Shown here: in pieces, positions 34,039-45,520 of the stretch | Position numbering within the stretch: position 1 is the first letter of the stretch | Layout: each line of letters starts with the position of its first letter | Source of the DNA: Entomortierella parvispora | Lineage: Eukaryota; Mortierellomycota; Mortierellomycetes; Mortierellales; Mortierellaceae | Reading direction: 5' to 3' | Length of the DNA: 64,000 nt | Assembly (NCBI GenBank): GCA_963573315.1 | Contig: OY752147.1 | Coordinates: forward strand, 2,480,001 to 2,544,000 | Notes under the pieces: generated by a model | Seen by the model: the letters and a program-made list of their open reading frames with translations, nothing else | Told to the model about the DNA's origin: nothing | The model's database searches: none | Translations under genes and position numbers: made by a program

Positions 34039-36600
34039 TCAATAACGAACGCCCTGAGAAGTGAAGAAGATATGAATAGTTTTAGTTGCGTTCGTCGTTT
34101 GTGGCCCTTTTTTTTCCATGCTGTATTAACCTAACATTTTTTTTTTGTTTCTTACCTGAACAACAGCAGGCCATGTCTCGCGGATGCGTTCAAACAGCTC
34201 AGGCTTGGTCCTGGCCAGCGCAGCAGGGTCCTCGGCGAGGCAGACAAAGGTGGTGGCGACGCCCGAGTCAATGACCGTGCTGATCGTGAACATGATTTGG
34301 AGTCCCATTACAAAGCCCATGATCACCAGGATCACTGTAAAGTCACCGCTAGAGTTGAACGCCGGGTTCGCGAATCGGAGGTAGAGGTAGCTTCCGAGTC
34401 CTGACAACACCTGGAAAGGAGAAAAAGAAGAGAAAGAACGTGGTGATAAGTTCATATGGTCAAAATAAATAAGAAAAGAGAAGAAAGCACAAAAATGAAA
34501 TATAGGTTATATGACTTACTCCACAAAGGATGGCACCCATCGAAAAAACGTTGCCAATGAGGTTGTCGTTGATCAATTGCTCAATGCCGCGGTCCTTCAA
34601 GATGGTCCAGGTGTCCTTGGCTGCTGGAATGTACGCCTTGCCATAGATGGCGACCTGACAGAAGGCGTACTTGTTGATATACTCTGCGATGCCCTGCAAA
34701 CAGGCTGGATGTTGTCACGAGTTCCATGATGACGCAGAGGAAAATCGAGTTAGTCTCGGTCAAAAAAAAAAATAAAAAAATTACGGTGGGCTGTTTCGTT
34801 TCTAAACCTGGCTCAATAGGATATGGAAATCTTACCGAGAAGACAGTCAATCAAACAGGCGACAAAAGCCATGAAACCATCACTACCATTGCCTCGAGCC
34901 ATTTGAGCAATGGCCCTCAAGGTTTGGATGATGGCAATGACCAATGAGCCGAAACAAATACTTCCGATCGAAGTGGTGCAGGCACGCTTGAAACTCTCGA
35001 TCGTAGGCGATTTGGTCATTCCTTGCTCTGAACCCATCAAGAAATAATACGTCGCAAAGAGACCCGAGACGGTGACATGGACAATGTTCTCCATGACTTG
35101 AGACGTCCAATAGAACGAGAAAAAGCAAAAGACAATTAAGACTTTGAGCTTTGTTGGTGTTGAGCGCGTCGAATTGTCGTAGTAAAGCTCGTAGATGCCC
35201 GAGATCACAGTCATAAAGTAGATGCTGTACGCCATCTGGAGCACAAGTCCTGCGAACGCGAGCACGTAGGTGGCCCAGTATCTTCGTGAGACCGAAGTCA
35301 CTGTCGCCAGCATCACCTACAATCGCGAGAGGGAGGGAACACGAAGGATGAGTATCTCTCCCATGTTGCTCGCTCTGCATGTGTTTTCTGTGCCAATAAG
35401 CGAAGGATGTTCCGGGAGGTGGCGTCAGAGCGCAACAAACAAGTTGGTGGATAGTTGCAGCTTTGTTAACTTTGTTGAATTAGATTAATGAAACCCGTCT
35501 GTTGGGGTCCATGTGTTTGCATTGAGCACACAGCAGCAGGGCTGAATAAAAATCAAACCCAGAGAGCTGCGACCCGAGACTTCTTGGGCGATCGGAGAGT
35601 TCATGAAAATAGCCCACTGCTTTCCCGTGACAATCTTTTGCATGACACAAGCAAAACGAGATCTCTCGGGAAGGAGAAGGAAAAGAAGGAAGGGAAAGAT
35701 GGAGACAGGAAAGAGGCACCAGTCCCTGCGCCAAGCCCAAGGTCGGCAGTAACATCATCAATGAGGCATCAGTCACACCACACGCATCCAAAGACACCAC
35801 TTCACTCCTACTTACAGCTGAGAAGGCGATCCTGTCCCGCCAGAACCACCACATTGAGGCATAGAGGACCGCAAAGATCAGGCCGATGATACCAGGCAGC
35901 CACAGACGTCGGTAAATGTAATAAAGTGCAACGGCCAAATAAAGGACAATCGACACTGCGAACGTGACCTATCGTCAGAATCATTTCCATCAATAACGAC
36001 AAACAACGAACAACAACCACAACCGAGGAGGTCAGTGTCAATACATGAACCAAAATCAAACGCAAAGGGGACATGAAACACAGGCGGTGTTCACTGCTGT
36101 ATCGCAAAGGGTACCTTGATGATCTGGCGTGGGAAGGCCTGGATGAGAATAAAGTAGAGGACACTGATGACAGCACCAACGCCGATCGAGATGCAAAGCG
36201 AGATCAGGCCACTTGTCGAGAAGATCCCCAAGGCTGGTCCCGTGGTGGTGTTATCAGTCTTCACTTGGCGAATGGCGAAATACGACAGAACCACAAAAGC
36301 CGCCAACTGAATCAAGAAAAGAAACAACGCCCAGAGGTCGTTATATTTTGGCTTTGAATTGAACTTCGCTGGCAGACCCGTGTCGGGGTTGATGACACCA
36401 TCGTAACTGGGGGGGACAACCCCTGTCATGGGCTGGCCCTGAGCACCAAAGTACTGCTGTTGAGGCTCCTGTTGCAGACCCCATTGTTGCTGCTGTTGCA
36501 GTGGCTGGTAATGTGGTTGTTGTTGTGGTTGATAGTAAGTGTGTGGAGGTGGAGCTCCGTATGTTTGTTGCGGCGGGTAGCCGTATTGCTGTTGGGACAT
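34039..36600 (-). CDS. PNS1: PNS1, choline-transporter-like (CTL/SLC44) membrane protein
   Basis: Six exons (36115-36600, 35816-35968, 34836-35316, 34520-34704, 34156-34410, 34039-34053) encode 524 residues. A Gln/Tyr/Pro-rich cytosolic N terminus (1-70) precedes KPKYNDLWALFLFLIQLAAF, the first membrane segment. About ten hydrophobic segments follow. The family block CQVAIYGKAYIPAAKDTW is in exon 4, preceded by DCLLACLQGIAEYINKYAF, which is restored only with the acceptor at 34704. The last exon appears to be just four codons plus stop (GVRY) after a strong CAG|GTAAGA donor; without splicing the protein would end VRNKKKMLG. Fungal PNS1 sits in the plasma membrane, and its transport substrate is unsettled. 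It converges on the acidic protein gene. Confidence 0.88.
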
Positions 36601-36867
36601 GACGACGTCGCTCTACGAGAGTGTACGGAAGGCGATGAAGTGAAAGAGAGTGTGGCGTGTGTGTGGGACAAGCACCTCCTAGATACGACGGGGCTGATGA
36701 CAAGGACAAAGGAGGAAAGGGACAAAGAGGAAGAAAAAAAAAAGAGATGACAAAGGTGATTTTTTGTAAAGATGGAAAAAGAGAGCAAAGAGAGAACAAA
36801 AGAGTCGAAAGAAACTCGAACTATTTATATCAGCTCGTTGGCGCTTGACTTTTTCTTTTACCATACT

Positions 36868-37703
36868 TTATTGTGCACCTAATGTGGAAGACGAACCCTC
36901 GTCCTCGATAGCACGGGCCCTTGTGATGCCAGGCAGTTCCTGGACCATTGCCCTGACCCGCTCTCGCATCACCGTGTTTGCACAGTCGATCGACAGGGCC
37001 ACATACGGAGGACGCACGTGCGCGCTACCCATGATGTGAACGATCGGGTCGTCCGCCTGGGACTCGACTGGGATACGTTTCTAAATAAAAAGATCCCAGG
37101 GATGGTCAACCAAGGGTAACTTCATCTATTCTGCTGCCACTTCAAACGTCTTTCTGCATTGCATGACATGCACCTCCACGTCCAACAGCCGATCTGAACT
37201 TACCGACTTCAGCAACGCTACCAAAGCGCTCTTTCGGCCATCCAGGTCAATGCCTCCAGAGATGAGAGGAGAGACTTTAACAATGGCATCCATCTCTTGA
37301 ACGCTTAGGTGGACTTGACAGGACTCATCTAAGTGAATATGTTTATATCAACGTTTTTCTTCGTTAGATCGACAGGGTCTTTCGACGCGCGCCCTGTCAT
37401 TTCTAGAATAGTACCGAAAATAAAGTCTTTCAGGGCATGGTGTCGCACGGCGATCATGGTTGTCCCATCCTTTCCAACTGGCGAGTCTTCTCTGGGGTCT
37501 TTTGTAACCATGAGTAATAGCAGAGTCTTTGTTTCGGGGTCGACGCTGTACAGCAACCCCTTGTAGATCGTGGCATTGTGCAAACTCGCGATGCATGAAG
37601 TGCCTAGATTCTGATGCATGTCCCGCAGCGATGCGCCAAAGAAACTCCATGGGGCTTCTAGCTGCCTCTGTCTTTGCTGCTGCTCTTTGCGCTCGTCCTG
37701 CAT
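36868..37703 (-). CDS. GEMIN6: Gemin6-like Sm-fold protein (SMN complex)
   Basis: Three exons (37415-37703, 37204-37328, 36868-37080) encode 208 residues. Residues 22-110 look like an Sm/LSm fold: GASLRDMHQNLGTSCIAS, then NATIYKGLLYSVDPETKTLL, close to the Gemin6 strand pattern YxGxxYTVDPV. The C-terminal part reads LKSKRIPVESQADDPI, then RPPYVALSIDCAN, then RERVRAMV, matching the second Gemin6 domain (NRIPI-EQ-D, DPPY, NEIIL-RVQDL) as I remember it. In animals Gemin6 with Gemin7 helps the SMN complex load Sm rings on snRNAs. The intron 1 donor (TTCG|GTACTA) was picked because it alone keeps the frame into GATGAGTCC. Assignment rests on motif memory, so an LSm-like protein of another kind remains possible. 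Confidence 0.68.
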
Positions 37704-37945
37704 TCCATAGACAGCGATGGTGAAGGACGGGAGGGAAGGATGGGAGGACCTGGGTCAGGGTCTGTCCAGTGCTGAACTGGGCAAAGCAAATAACAGCACG
37801 TGATTGGAGTCGGCCGCGGCAAAAGCCCGAAAATGGTGCTTCGCCTGCCAGTCAGCGTGGCTTTCTTTGCATGGTCCAGTCGTCCTCCTTTCTACTTCCT
37901 CCTCTCTCCTACTTTTTGACCCGAATCCTCAGCATTTGAATTTCA
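37704..37945. promoter_or_regulatory. Bidirectional promoter, GEMIN6-like and CCDC130
   Basis: Only 242 bases separate the divergent start codons of two RNA-processing genes. The stretch has pyrimidine-rich runs and no TATA box. A shared open promoter is likely from the distance alone. Confidence 0.5.
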
Positions 37946-39280
37946 ATGGCGGACCGCAAGGCAACCAACAAGTACTACCCCCCAGACTGGGACCCTTCCA
38001 AGGTACCCACAAGATTCATGCACGCAAGGAACAACATTGGCCTGCCGTGAACATTGCCACCATTCAAGTTACTTAGGCAACCTTTCCCTCTTCATTCCTT
38101 TAGGGCTCCATCAACACATACGTGGGACAGCACCCTTTGCGCGATAGAGCACGGAAACTGGACCAGGGAATTCTCATTGTCCGGTTTGAATTGCCGTACA
38201 ATATTTGGTGCGGTGGATGCGGGAAACCTATTGGCATGGGTAAATGAATCAACTGGCTCTTGGAAACGATTCAATCCTTTGCAGTGCATTCATCAGGTCT
38301 AACCAGTCTATTCGATGGGACACTTTTGTAGGCGTGCGCTATAACGCGGAAAAGAAAAAAATCGGGAGTTACTATTCGACCGCGATTCTTAGCTTCCGGA
38401 TGAAATGTCACCTTTGCGACAACTGGTTCGAGATTCAAACGGATCCAAAGGCATGTTGGCTTTGCCACCTCTCTTTCGTGAATAACTGCAGTTTTTAGAC
38501 TTATCTAACATGTTATTACTGTTGGTATTATAGAATGCCGCCTACGTCATAACGTCAGGGGCACGGAAAAAGGTCGAGGAGTTTGAGGCAGAGGATGCAG
38601 AGACAGTAGAGCTGGATACCGCAGAGGAACGCGAGAGGCGAGAGAATGACAAGTTTGCGAAACTGGAGCACGCTCAACTGGATGTCCAAAAGGCAAAATC
38701 AGGACAGACTGTCCTGACTCGACTACAAAACTTGAACGCTCAGCAATGGGGTGATCCATACGCACTTTCACAACACCTGCGCAAGAAATTCAGGGACGAG
38801 AAAAAGGAACGACTCAAGGTGGAGGCAGAGTGTAAATCTGTGGCAGATCGTATCGGTTTTGCGTTCAATGTCCTCCCAGAGTCTGAGCAGGATCGGGAAA
38901 GGTCGCGGATGGTCCAATTCGACTCTGGTGAAAAGCTGGAGATGGAGCTACGCCTTCGACAGATCAAAACTGGAGGGCTGTTTTCGACGAAATCATCTGT
39001 TGGTCCACTACGCTCCTTGACGACCAAATCAAAGCAGCAGACTATCACGGCGTCGACTAGCGGCGATAGTGTGGTGAACAAGTTGGCAACGACCATACGC
39101 GCCAACACGAAGATGCGGACGGATCCATTTTTGACAAGTCCCCCTGCGATAGGGAAATTCAAGTCCATCGGTCCAGGCATGACCCTGAAAGCAGAGTCAC
39201 CGCCCCCAGATACCATTACCAAGCCAACTCCTATGTCATTGGTCTCGTATGGTCAAGATGAGAGCGAGGATGAGGACTAG
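37946..39280 (+). CDS. CCDC130: Splicing factor CCDC130/YJU2B (CWC16 family)
   Basis: Four exons (37946-38002, 38104-38239, 38332-38450, 38534-39280) encode 352 residues. The start [17 protein letters not shown], then [17 protein letters not shown], is diagnostic of the Yju2/CCDC130 family. A zinc-binding pair CGGC (55-58) and CHLC (90-93) follows, with [18 protein letters not shown] across the last junction and a coiled, charged C-terminal half. Members bind the spliceosome around the branching step; this subgroup corresponds to human CCDC130 and fission yeast Saf4 rather than Yju2 proper. Intron 3 starts with GC (AAG|GCATGT) instead of GT; no GT donor keeps the frame. It shares a 242-base divergent promoter with the Gemin6-like gene. 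Confidence 0.9.
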
Positions 39281-39627
39281 AGGGATGACTCGATTTGGCG
39301 AGATAAGGCCTTCCCCCATTTTTTGTAAATCTTGTATATTAAACATTTTCAGCACCATTCTCCACATCTGACCAGTCGATCCAGATGCGCGGAAGATACA
39401 GTACAAAACACAGTGTCAATCAACACCTCTGCCAGCGATAGGTGAGGAGAGAGCAGACAAACAAAAAAGTGGGATGGACAAGGTTTCACAGTCACTGTAC
39501 TCGCCCCAGGTAAGAGGACCGCAGAGTGGACGAGAGAGGGGAAAAAAAGGGAAAAAAGGGCGAGCTGGGCCTGAATGCGCCAGCCACTCGCAGTGTGTGC
39601 GACGGTGCATTCGGACGGGGGGGGCTG

Positions 39628-39637
39628 TATAAAAAGG
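39628..39637 (+). promoter_or_regulatory. TATA box of the AMP deaminase gene
   Basis: TATAAAAAGG follows a run of nine G and lies 216 bases before the ATG at 39853. The region between is pyrimidine-rich and fits a leader of about 190 bases. The 570-base spacer 39281-39852 otherwise holds nothing recognisable. Confidence 0.6.
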
Positions 39638-39852
39638 ACCCGTTTGCGCATTCCCCTCCTTTTCGTTTTTCTTTTGTCTCTTTTCTTTTTTCTTGGTGGT
39701 TCTGTTCTTGCTTGGCTGGTTGGGCTTGTCTTTCTTTGTCTCTAACCCTTCACACTCCCCCACTCCACACCTCCCCACTCCTCTCCACTCTACCCAACAC
39801 CCACACACTCAAACTCACACTCACATTCCAACCAGTCCAAGACCCCTGAACC

Positions 39853-42800
39853 ATGTGCAACCATCACCTTGATATTCTCGAGGGCGAGGCTGAGGCCCCC
39901 ACCCAGCAGCAACGCCAGGACCACCAAGACCATACCTCGACCCTGCCCAAGGAGGACTCGTTCGAGGTGCCCGACAACCGTACCGATCTGGACGAGGCCA
40001 AGACCACGGACCTCGAAGATCATGAGCACACGCCTTTCTACTCGTACCACGCTGAGAAGGCGCTCAAGTTGGTAAGTTATCCTGTGTTAGGTTTGGACGT
40101 GCAGGGCAATTAAGCGTCTTGTCTTTGTTTTGCTGTGTGTCAACACTGTGGCCGGGGTAGCGTGCGAAAATTAAGAGCAGCGACCGACCTTAATTTTCCA
40201 ATGTCCGGTTCAATTGTTCCATTGCCGCCAATTTCGGACCACCGCACTCACTCTCCTCTCCCTCCCTCTCCCTCCCTCTCCATCCTGTCTTCATTAGGAG
40301 GACAACAAGTATCTGGCCCATGAGACCCACACCCCATCCAAGCCCGGTCTGTCCACCCTTCCCAAGAAGGCAAAGACTGCCGCCATGCTCTTCGACAACA
40401 CACCCGAGAACCTCCGCAAGCTTGACGCTGACGCTGGGTTCATGGAAGAATCCAAGGCCGAGGAGAACACCAAGCCCAACTTTGCCCCCAACGATGAGAT
40501 CACCCTTGAGCTCCAGTCGCTGTACACCAACTTCCAAAAGTGTCTTGACCTTCGTGAAAAGTACATGAAGGTCTCGTGCCAACGTGTCGGTGATAACCCC
40601 AGTGACAGGGACGATTGGGTCATCTATCCTCCCCCTCCACCCCCCTCGTGGCCCATTACCGAAGACAAGGGTCGTGTCACCGATGGTCCCGATAGTATCG
40701 GCAACGACTTTATTCCTGGCGAGGTCCCTATCCCAGGTCCCTGTGATTTTGTCTATGAGCTGGACGACACTGGCATCTTCCAGGTATGGAACTCTGGAAC
40801 CAAATATGGGTCACAAAACTATCGAATACTTTATTCTGATCAATGAGCTCAATGTCCATCTTTTAGGTTTACGAGAGCAAGGACGATCTTGCCAATGGTC
40901 AGCCCATTGTCCAGGTGCCTACTCCTAAAGAGTACTTCCAAGATCTGGACTTTGTTCTTTCCGTCATCTCGGATGGTCCCACCAAGAGCTTTGCCTTCCG
41001 CCGCCTAAAGTACCTCGAGTCCAAGTGGAACATGTACATTCTCTTGAACGAGTACGAGGAATTGGCCGAGGCCAAGCGTGTGCCCCATCGTGACTTTTAC
41101 AACGTTCGTAAGGTCGATACCCACGTTCACCACAGCTCCTGTATGAACCAGAAACATTTGCTCCGCTTCATCAAGGCAAAGATGCGCAAGACTCCAAAGG
41201 ATGTGGTCATTTTCCGTGATGGAAAGGACCTGACATTGGAGGAGGTCTTCCAGAGTTTGAAGCTCACGGCCTACGATCTCAGCATTGATACCATGGACAT
41301 GCACGTACGTTGACCATCCATCCGCCGGGTGCAGTTGGAGGGCCTCAAACTTGATTTAAAGAATGTTTGCACTAACAATAATTTCCATGAATTCAACAGG
41401 CCCACAAGGACTCTTTCCATCGTTTCGACAAGTTCAACTTGAAGTATAACCCCATTGGCGAGTCTCGTCTCCGCGAGATTTTCATGAAGACTGACAACAA
41501 GATTCAAGGACGTTACCTTGCAGATATTACCAAAGGTACCGCCATTGCGGTGAAAAGCACGGCTATCACTATTTTTCTGCAATTGATGACTAACTCTTCC
41601 TACCATTTCCATCTCCTCTTCCAACTGCAGAGGTCATCTCTGATCTAGAGCAGAGCAAGTACCAGATGGCCGAGTACCGTATCTCTATCTATGGTCGCAG
41701 TGAGGACGAGTGGGACAAGCTCGCCGATTGGGTCGTAAGCAACAAGCTGTTCTCCCCCAACGTTCGCTGGTTGATTCAGGTGCCTCGCCTTTACAATGTT
41801 TACAAGGCCACCAAGACGGTCGAGAACTTTGAACAGGTGATCCAAAACATCTTCAAGCCCTTGTTCGAGGTCACTTCGGACCCCTCCAGCCACCCCAACT
41901 TGCACATCCTTTTGCAGCGCGTCATTGGCTTTGATTCCGTCGACGACGAATCCAAGGCTGAGCGTCGCATCTACAAGAAGTACCCATACCCTCGCGTCTG
42001 GAACACGGCCATGAACCCACCCTACAGTTACTACATCTACTACATGTTCGCCAACATGACCAGTCTCAACCGCTTCCGTCAGAGACGTGGATTCAGTAAG
42101 TTGACTTGCGGCATCCTGCAATGTTTCCATGTTTCAACTGTCACTTCAGACTCTAACCAGCGAATTCCATCCTTTTAGACACCTTTGTATTCAGACCTCA
42201 CTGTGGTGAGGCAGGTGATACCGATCATTTGACCTCCGCGTTCTTGACCTCGTTTGGTATCTCTCACGGAATTCTTCTCCGCAAGGTGCCTGCGCTTCAG
42301 TACTTGTTCTACTTGACGCAGATGGGCATTGCCATGTCGCCTCTCTCCAACAACGCGCTTTTCCTCGATTACGAGCGTAACCCCTTCCCAGCTTTCTTCC
42401 ATCGCGGACTCAATGTCAGTTTGAGTACTGATGATCCTCTTCAGTTCCACTTTACCAAGGAGCCTCTGATCGAGGAGTACAGTGTCGCTGCTCAGGTATG
42501 TTTCTGACCTCTCTGCTCTATTACTGCTGGAAACTTTTTCTTTTCTTGTCACTCGTGATATTAACGACTTTTTCTCCTTGCTCTCTCCCTTTCAGATCTG
42601 GAAACTGTCTGGCGCAGACATGTGCGAGATTTCTCGCAACTCGGTCAAACACTCTGGTTTCGAAAACAAGGTCAAGAAGCACTGGATCGGCAAGAAGTGG
42701 TACCTTCCCGGAGTCCAGGGTAACGACATGGAAAAGACTAACGTGCCCAATATCCGTGTGGCCTTCCGTCACGAGACCCTGCGTGAGGAATTGGACATGC

Positions 42801-43243
42801 TCCAGCGTTACTCTCAGTTGTCCCACCCTCCCATGTTTACGACCGCAACTCAGGACTTGAGCAAACGGATGGCCTCTAGCACACCTTCGCCTGCCACGTT
42901 CCTGTACGGTGGTAGCAGCCAATCGGGCAGTGTGAGCCCTTACCCAAATGTGCCCAACTCGCCTTTTGCGTTGAACCCTCAACCCCTGGCTCCTGGAATG
43001 GTGGATGTCAGCGATATGAACTTGGTGCAGACTCATCCTCATTTGCCCAGGACCCAAATTGATTCTGTTCATGAGACTGGCGGTGTCATCCACACCAATG
43101 TCATGACAGTTGCTCATCAACTGGGTATGCTTTCGGTCGTTGCCGGTGTCTCGGAAATGGCGGAGCGTGCGGCAGCCAAGAAGCGCGAGCGCTTGCGTTT
43201 GGCGGCAGAGCAAAGAATTGACGAAGAAGAGTCCGAGAAGTAA
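39853..43243 (+). CDS. AMD1: AMP deaminase
   Basis: Seven exons (39853-40071, 40298-40783, 40867-41304, 41400-41535, 41631-42095, 42179-42495, 42596-43243) encode 902 residues. The enzyme deaminates AMP to IMP in purine interconversion. The N-terminal 240 residues are variable and probably regulatory. The catalytic barrel starts at [20 protein letters not shown], with zinc ligands H320 and H322. It continues with [30 protein letters not shown] (589-595) and the family signature [11 protein letters not shown] (662-672). The last about 100 residues are low-complexity with a basic coiled end ([15 protein letters not shown]). Length is close to that of other fungal enzymes. All six introns are canonical. 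It converges on the mucin-like gene, 243 bases apart. Confidence 0.95.
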
Positions 43244-43486
43244 TCCTTTTTTTTTCCCTTAAAAAACATCCATATCCTAATAAATGGACTCGGTTCTACA
43301 CATCGCGTGTTTCTTTGATGAAGAGACTGAGAGGGTTGATTGTTATACACGACGATCAAAAGAAAACGACCTTTTTTTTTCTATCTTTGCACTGAAAGTC
43401 CTTTATTTTCCAGCACATGCGAATCAATGACTATGTACAGGTAAAACAAAATATTATGATGATGTATATATCTTTCACTTTCTTCA

Positions 43487-45520
43487 TTACAGAGGATCAT
43501 AGTTGGAAGTATCAAACAAGCTACCGGAGCCCTCGCTTCCTTCCTGCAGCTGAGGTCCGCGTCGTTCGAACGTATTCAGGCCAGAGACGTTGCCTGTCGA
43601 CACAATCGCGCCTACTGCAGTACTGGAGCTTTCTTGGGGTGCATTGGTGGTCCGCTTGGGGGCTGCAGGGATGGTGGCCACTTTGGGTGAGGACAGAGAC
43701 GACAGCGATGGTGGTACGTATCCACCCGGTGATCGTTCACCACCAAGGGTGGGACGAGTAGAAGTGTTGACGGTCGGGCGAACTTGATTATTGGAAGAGT
43801 ATCCTTGGAAAGCGGCCGATCCGTCGCGTCCAAAGCTGGCCTCCTCTCCCGGGATTGGTGTGGCTGGCATGGCCTCACTGAATCCTGACTTGTTGGTTGC
43901 AGAGGATGGGAATCGATCCAGCCCACTGTTATTGTTGAGAGGCAGAGGCCCAACTGTCATGGATCCTTCAGCAGGGACAGATGTCATATCTATAAGCCCT
44001 CCCCAATCGCCCGCAGAACTGGTGGGAGATCCTGGGATCAACACTGTGTACTGGTCGGAGGTGGGTCGCGTCGCCTTTTTCAGTTCCAGAGGATTGATCA
44101 CTAGAGGCGGGGGGATGATAGCGGGTGGCGCGGGAAGCCCCCCTCCTCCTCCTGCAACAGGTGGGGCGGTGGGTGTTGCTCCTCCAGGTGGACCTGTGAA
44201 CTGTGGAGCCTGAGAACCTCCACCGCCACCCACATTGGTCAGAGGTCCCTGATGAGCGCCGCCAACAGTTCCAGGTTGATGGAGCCCTTGCCCCAGTGTT
44301 TGCTGCGCGCCTCCTTGCATGGGCAACCCGGATTGCGGTTGAGCTTGCTGTGCCTGACCCTGCAAACCATCCGTATGTCCTTGTCCTTGGGAATCTGGCC
44401 CTTGCTGATGATGGTGTTGGTGTTGATGTTGATATTGGTGTTGTCCGCCTCCATGGTGTCCCGTATGACCGGATTGCGGTTGAGTTTGCTGTGCCTGGCC
44501 CTGAAAAGGATCCGTATGACCGGATTGCGGTTGAGCTTGCTGTGCCTGACCCTGCAAAGGATCTGTATGTCCTTGTCCTTGAGAATCTGGCTCTTGCTGA
44601 TGATGGTGTTGGTGTTGCTGTTGGTGTTGATGCTGATATTGGTGTTGTCCGTCTCCATGGTGTCCCATGTAATGATGGCCGTAATCGCTTCCGTGGTACA
44701 TTGGCTCCATTTCATGGTGCTGATCATGGTCGTTGTGATCCTGGTAACGATGATGATATGGATGGTTCCCAGCACTGCTCATGAGTGGGGCCGGGGATGG
44801 TGAATGAGGTGAATGATCGATCGGCAGCTGGTCAAAGTCGGTTTGACCCAGGGCTTTGTGATGTCTCTTCCGAGCCTTCATTACAAAGACCGTGCCGATA
44901 AAGCCAATGAAGGCAATGCCAACAACTGCAATGCCAATAACAGCAGAAGTGGGCAGGCCACTGGACCCTGGATCGGCTCTGTCATTCGTAGGAGCAGCTA
45001 GACTGCTGCCGGTGGAGGTAGAAAGAACCCCTATACTATCTAGTGCGGATGAGGAGAAGGAAGATAGGATTGAGGAAGAGGACAATGGCAGACTCAAAGC
45101 AGTGGACGAAGACGTGATACGGGAAGAAGGCGATGCGGTAGTGGGGGTAGTGGGGGTAGTGGTTTGTGTTTTACTTGTCAGCGTGATCGTAGCAATGTGC
45201 GAGGACGTGACGCCGGAAAGAAGTGGAAATGAAGTGGTAAGCGGTTTACTTGTTAGCGGGCTCGTAACGAAGGTCGTGGGGACGGCACTGGTCAGCACAA
45301 TGGGTCTAGTAGCAACGGTTGTTGTCGTTGTCGGAGGGTTTGTGGTCGCCGTCGTCGTTGTGGTGGTCGTGGTCGTGGTCGTGGTTGTAGTCCGAGTTGT
45401 CACTGCGGCAGGAGTAGTAGTTGTTGTAGGAGGAGAAGTTGTTGTCGTCGTCGTTCTTGGCTCGACCGTGGTCGTAGTCGTGGTCGTGGCTGTAGGACGC
45501 GGGATAATGATGACGTCCAT
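43487..45520 (-). CDS. Mucin-like single-pass membrane protein with His/Gln-rich tail
   Basis: One frame encodes 677 residues. Residues 10-190 are dominated by Thr, Ser and Pro, with runs of up to 14 Thr, a typical O-mannosylated ectodomain. A single membrane segment (SAVIGIAVVGIAFIGFIGTV, about 192-214) is followed by the stop-transfer KARKRHHK. The cytosolic part has a His/Gln/Tyr-rich region with internal duplications and then a Pro/Gly/Ser-rich tail ending LFDTSNYDPL. The layout recalls fungal cell-wall stress sensors of the Mid2/Wsc type, without any WSC domain. No signal peptide is seen at the start; the ATG is immediately preceded by a polypyrimidine tract and CAAG, so a short upstream exon may be missing. 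Orthologue unknown. Confidence 0.7.
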   Translation of the reverse strand: MDVIIIPRPTATTTTTTTVEPRTTTTTTSPPTTTTTPAAVTTRTTTTTTTTTTTTTTATTNPPTTTTTVATRPIVLTSAVPTTFVTSPLTSKPLTTSFPLLSGVTSSHIATITLTSKTQTTTPTTPTTASPSSRITSSSTALSLPLSSSSILSSFSSSALDSIGVLSTSTGSSLAAPTNDRADPGSSGLPTSAVIGIAVVGIAFIGFIGTVFVMKARKRHHKALGQTDFDQLPIDHSPHSPSPAPLMSSAGNHPYHHRYQDHNDHDQHHEMEPMYHGSDYGHHYMGHHGDGQHQYQHQHQQQHQHHHQQEPDSQGQGHTDPLQGQAQQAQPQSGHTDPFQGQAQQTQPQSGHTGHHGGGQHQYQHQHQHHHQQGPDSQGQGHTDGLQGQAQQAQPQSGLPMQGGAQQTLGQGLHQPGTVGGAHQGPLTNVGGGGGSQAPQFTGPPGGATPTAPPVAGGGGGLPAPPAIIPPPLVINPLELKKATRPTSDQYTVLIPGSPTSSAGDWGGLIDMTSVPAEGSMTVGPLPLNNNSGLDRFPSSATNKSGFSEAMPATPIPGEEASFGRDGSAAFQGYSSNNQVRPTVNTSTRPTLGGERSPGGYVPPSLSSLSSPKVATIPAAPKRTTNAPQESSSTAVGAIVSTGNVSGLNTFERRGPQLQEGSEGSGSLFDTSNYDPL
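44330..44690 (-). repeat. Internal duplications in the mucin-like gene
   Basis: The block coding for QHQYQHQ..., then DSQGQGHTD and QGQAQQ-QPQSG, occurs twice in full, with the QGQAQQ-QPQSG part present a third time. The full copies, near 44370-44460 and 44565-44660, are still very similar at the DNA level. Confidence 0.85.

Noticed and set aside
43487-45520. WSC-domain stress sensor
   Set aside because: The Ser/Thr ectodomain and membrane segment fit, but there is no cysteine-rich WSC domain, so only a general mucin-like description is given.
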